Assembly: GCA_030604585.1 (NCBI GenBank)
Contig: JAUVVP010000094.1
Span: 1-7,070 of the forward strand
Source of the DNA: Planctomycetota bacterium
Lineage (GTDB): Bacteria > Planctomycetota > Brocadiia > SM23-32
Direction: 5' to 3'
DNA: 7,070 nt
The translations under genes and the position numbers were made by a program. The notes below the pieces were generated by a model that searched no databases, was not told the DNA's origin, and saw only the letters and a program-made list of their open reading frames with translations. Each line of letters begins with the position of its first letter. Position 1 is the first letter of the stretch. This document shows positions 5,976 to 7,070 of the stretch, piece after piece.

Positions 5976-6764
5976 CTAAGTCAGCAGCAGGGGCCGGTTC
6001 TTCGGGCGGTCCCACAGATCGGTGCGCCGCGCGTCCAGGAAATCAGTTTTCACCCGCGAGCGCTCCAGTTGCGCGAAGAGCACCGTCTGTTCGTTCTCGG
6101 CGGCCCTGGCCAGGTCCCGGCCGTCGGGGTCGCAGATGGCGCTGACCATCATCTGGGGCGCCCGTGCGTCGTTGGCGCTGGCAACATACATCCCGTTCTC
6201 CGCCGCGCGACTGCGGACTGCCCCTTCCAAGACCGGCACCTTCCACGGGGCGCTGCGCGAGGCGCTGGAAAGGTGAATGACCAGTTCGGCCCCCTTGCGC
6301 CGCAGGATGCGCCAGTTCTCCGGGAAGCGCATGTCGAAACATATCTGAAGGCCCACCGTCCACTCGCCGACACGAAAGACCGGCAGCTTCTGGCCCGGCG
6401 CAAACACCTTCGCATCTTCACCCGTCAGGTGGGCCTTGTCGTAGGAGGCTGCAACTTCGCCGGCCGGGGAGAAGAGCAGGGCGCTGTTCCACAATCTGCC
6501 GCCGCTCTTGCGTGTGGTGCCCAATGCCAGCCAGATGCCGGCCTCGGCAGCGTGGCCGACCACGTCGGCCTGCGCTGCGTCCAGCGCGTCGAAGTCCAGG
6601 TCGGGCGGCGGCAGATAGCCGCTCAGGGCGCACTCGGGCATGACCAGCAGCTCGGCGCCGCGCTCGGACGCGCGCTCAACGGCATCCCGGATCTTCCCGG
6701 CGTTGGCGGCCAGGTCCGGGCAGGTTGCCATCTGGAGGACGGCCACGCTCAGGGGGTCTTTCAC
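5976..6764 (-). CDS. Nitrilase-superfamily carbon-nitrogen hydrolase
   Basis: This 262-residue protein has the complete catalytic set of the nitrilase superfamily, which hydrolyses amide or nitrile C-N bonds through a Cys thioester: E44 in VMPECALSGY, K110 in SYDKAHLTGE, and C142 in GLQICFDMRFPE. Length and start (SVAVLQMA) fit the small single-domain amidase branch, which includes omega-amidase/NIT2-like and N-carbamoyl-type enzymes; there is no extra glutamine-dependent synthetase domain. The substrate cannot be assigned. The start is a GTG at 6764; it lies two bases after the clpB stop, with AGAGG inside the end of clpB as ribosome site, which implies translational coupling in one operon. 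The stop is TAG at 5976-5978, next to the long palindrome that separates it from trxB. The protein has no signal peptide and should be cytoplasmic. Confidence 0.92.
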   Translation of the reverse strand: MKDPLSVAVLQMATCPDLAANAGKIRDAVERASERGAELLVMPECALSGYLPPPDLDFDALDAAQADVVGHAAEAGIWLALGTTRKSGGRLWNSALLFSPAGEVAASYDKAHLTGEDAKVFAPGQKLPVFRVGEWTVGLQICFDMRFPENWRILRRKGAELVIHLSSASRSAPWKVPVLEGAVRSRAAENGMYVASANDARAPQMMVSAICDPDGRDLARAAENEQTVLFAQLERSRVKTDFLDARRTDLWDRPKNRPLLLT

Positions 6765-6766
6765 GG

Positions 6767-7070
6767 TCAGGCCTCTGCGCTCTCTTCGGCGGGCCCTGTG
6801 GCCGCGCCCGTCGAGAAGATGATCTCGCCGCCCTCGGCGTCCACGCGCACGGCACTGCCCTGCGCCAATTGCCCTTCGAGCAGCCTCTCCGCCAGCGGAT
6901 TCTCGATCTCGCGCTGGATAGCGCGCTTCAGGGGACGGGCACCGTAGGTTGGGTCGAATCCTTCCGCCGCCACGAGTTGCCTGGCCGCGGGCGTGACCTC
7001 CAGCGTGATGCCCTGCGAGGCGAGCCGCTCGCGCAAGCTCCCAAGCTGGATGTCCGCTATCTCCGCGACC
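6767..7070 (-). CDS. clpB: ClpB disaggregase, C-terminal 100 residues (5' part outside window)
   Basis: The frame is open from the window edge to a TGA at 6767-6769. The peptide begins VAEIADIQLGSLRERLASQG and contains GFDPTYGARPLKRAIQREI, the sensor-2 region of the second AAA+ module in Clp/Hsp100 ATPases; the Arg of GARPLKR contacts bound nucleotide. IQREIENPLAERLLEG fits ClpB better than ClpC, and the preceding IADIQLGSLRERL matches the ClpB D2 small domain. ClpB is a cytoplasmic hexamer that threads aggregated proteins out for refolding with DnaK. The tail FSTGAATGPAEESAEA is a short acidic extension of the kind many ClpB proteins carry. No start codon or heat-shock regulatory site is visible because the upstream part is missing. 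ClpC or another Hsp100 is the main alternative. Confidence 0.88.
   Translation of the reverse strand, partial: VAEIADIQLGSLRERLASQGITLEVTPAARQLVAAEGFDPTYGARPLKRAIQREIENPLAERLLEGQLAQGSAVRVDAEGGEIIFSTGAATGPAEESAEA

Noticed and set aside
5967..6947. Plus-strand open frame of 326 codons
   Set aside because: It is antisense to the nitrilase and clpB genes, both of which have complete family motifs on the minus strand.

Overview
The window is GC-rich, densely coded bacterial DNA with no tRNA, rRNA, CRISPR array or transposase that I can see. A small secreted protein with a PEP-CTERM sorting tail (Pro-Glu-Pro, hydrophobic segment, Arg cluster), a very large secreted glycoside-hydrolase-like protein, and a ClpB / thioredoxin reductase housekeeping set together suggest a planctomycete or another member of the PVC group or a neighbouring phylum. 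This is an inference from protein style; there is no marker gene to settle it.

Layout. Positions 1-122 hold the Pro/Ala/Gln-rich 3' end of a plus-strand gene. Convergent to it is a minus-strand gene (195-497) for a 100-residue PEP-CTERM protein with an almost perfect Shine-Dalgarno site. About 790 bases without a convincing gene follow; they contain a small palindrome and, at the right end, a TATAAT promoter. A plus-strand run then carries a HIT-family nucleotide hydrolase (1287-1697), a 1021-residue secreted protein of the DUF4091/GH123-like type (1735-4800), and thioredoxin reductase (4909-5835). The minus-strand pair at the right end is the 3' end of clpB (6767 to the window edge) and, two bases downstream, a nitrilase/carbon-nitrogen hydrolase (5976-6764) that starts with GTG.

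Between the convergent trxB and nitrilase genes lies a long inverted repeat (arms 5869-5897 and 5930-5958, 26 of 29 positions paired). Its left arm is built of a 9-base unit, CGCNGAGNN, repeated three times. It looks like a dispersed genomic palindrome that may also act as a two-way terminator.

ClpB, thioredoxin reductase, the HIT protein and the nitrilase are cytoplasmic maintenance functions (protein disaggregation, thiol redox balance, nucleotide and amide clean-up). The large protein and the PEP-CTERM protein are exported and probably face the envelope or the outside. I found no convincing new multi-gene system. The best leads are the periodic palindrome, the one-repeat PEP-CTERM protein, and the large GH-like protein that seems to lack the usual catalytic acids.
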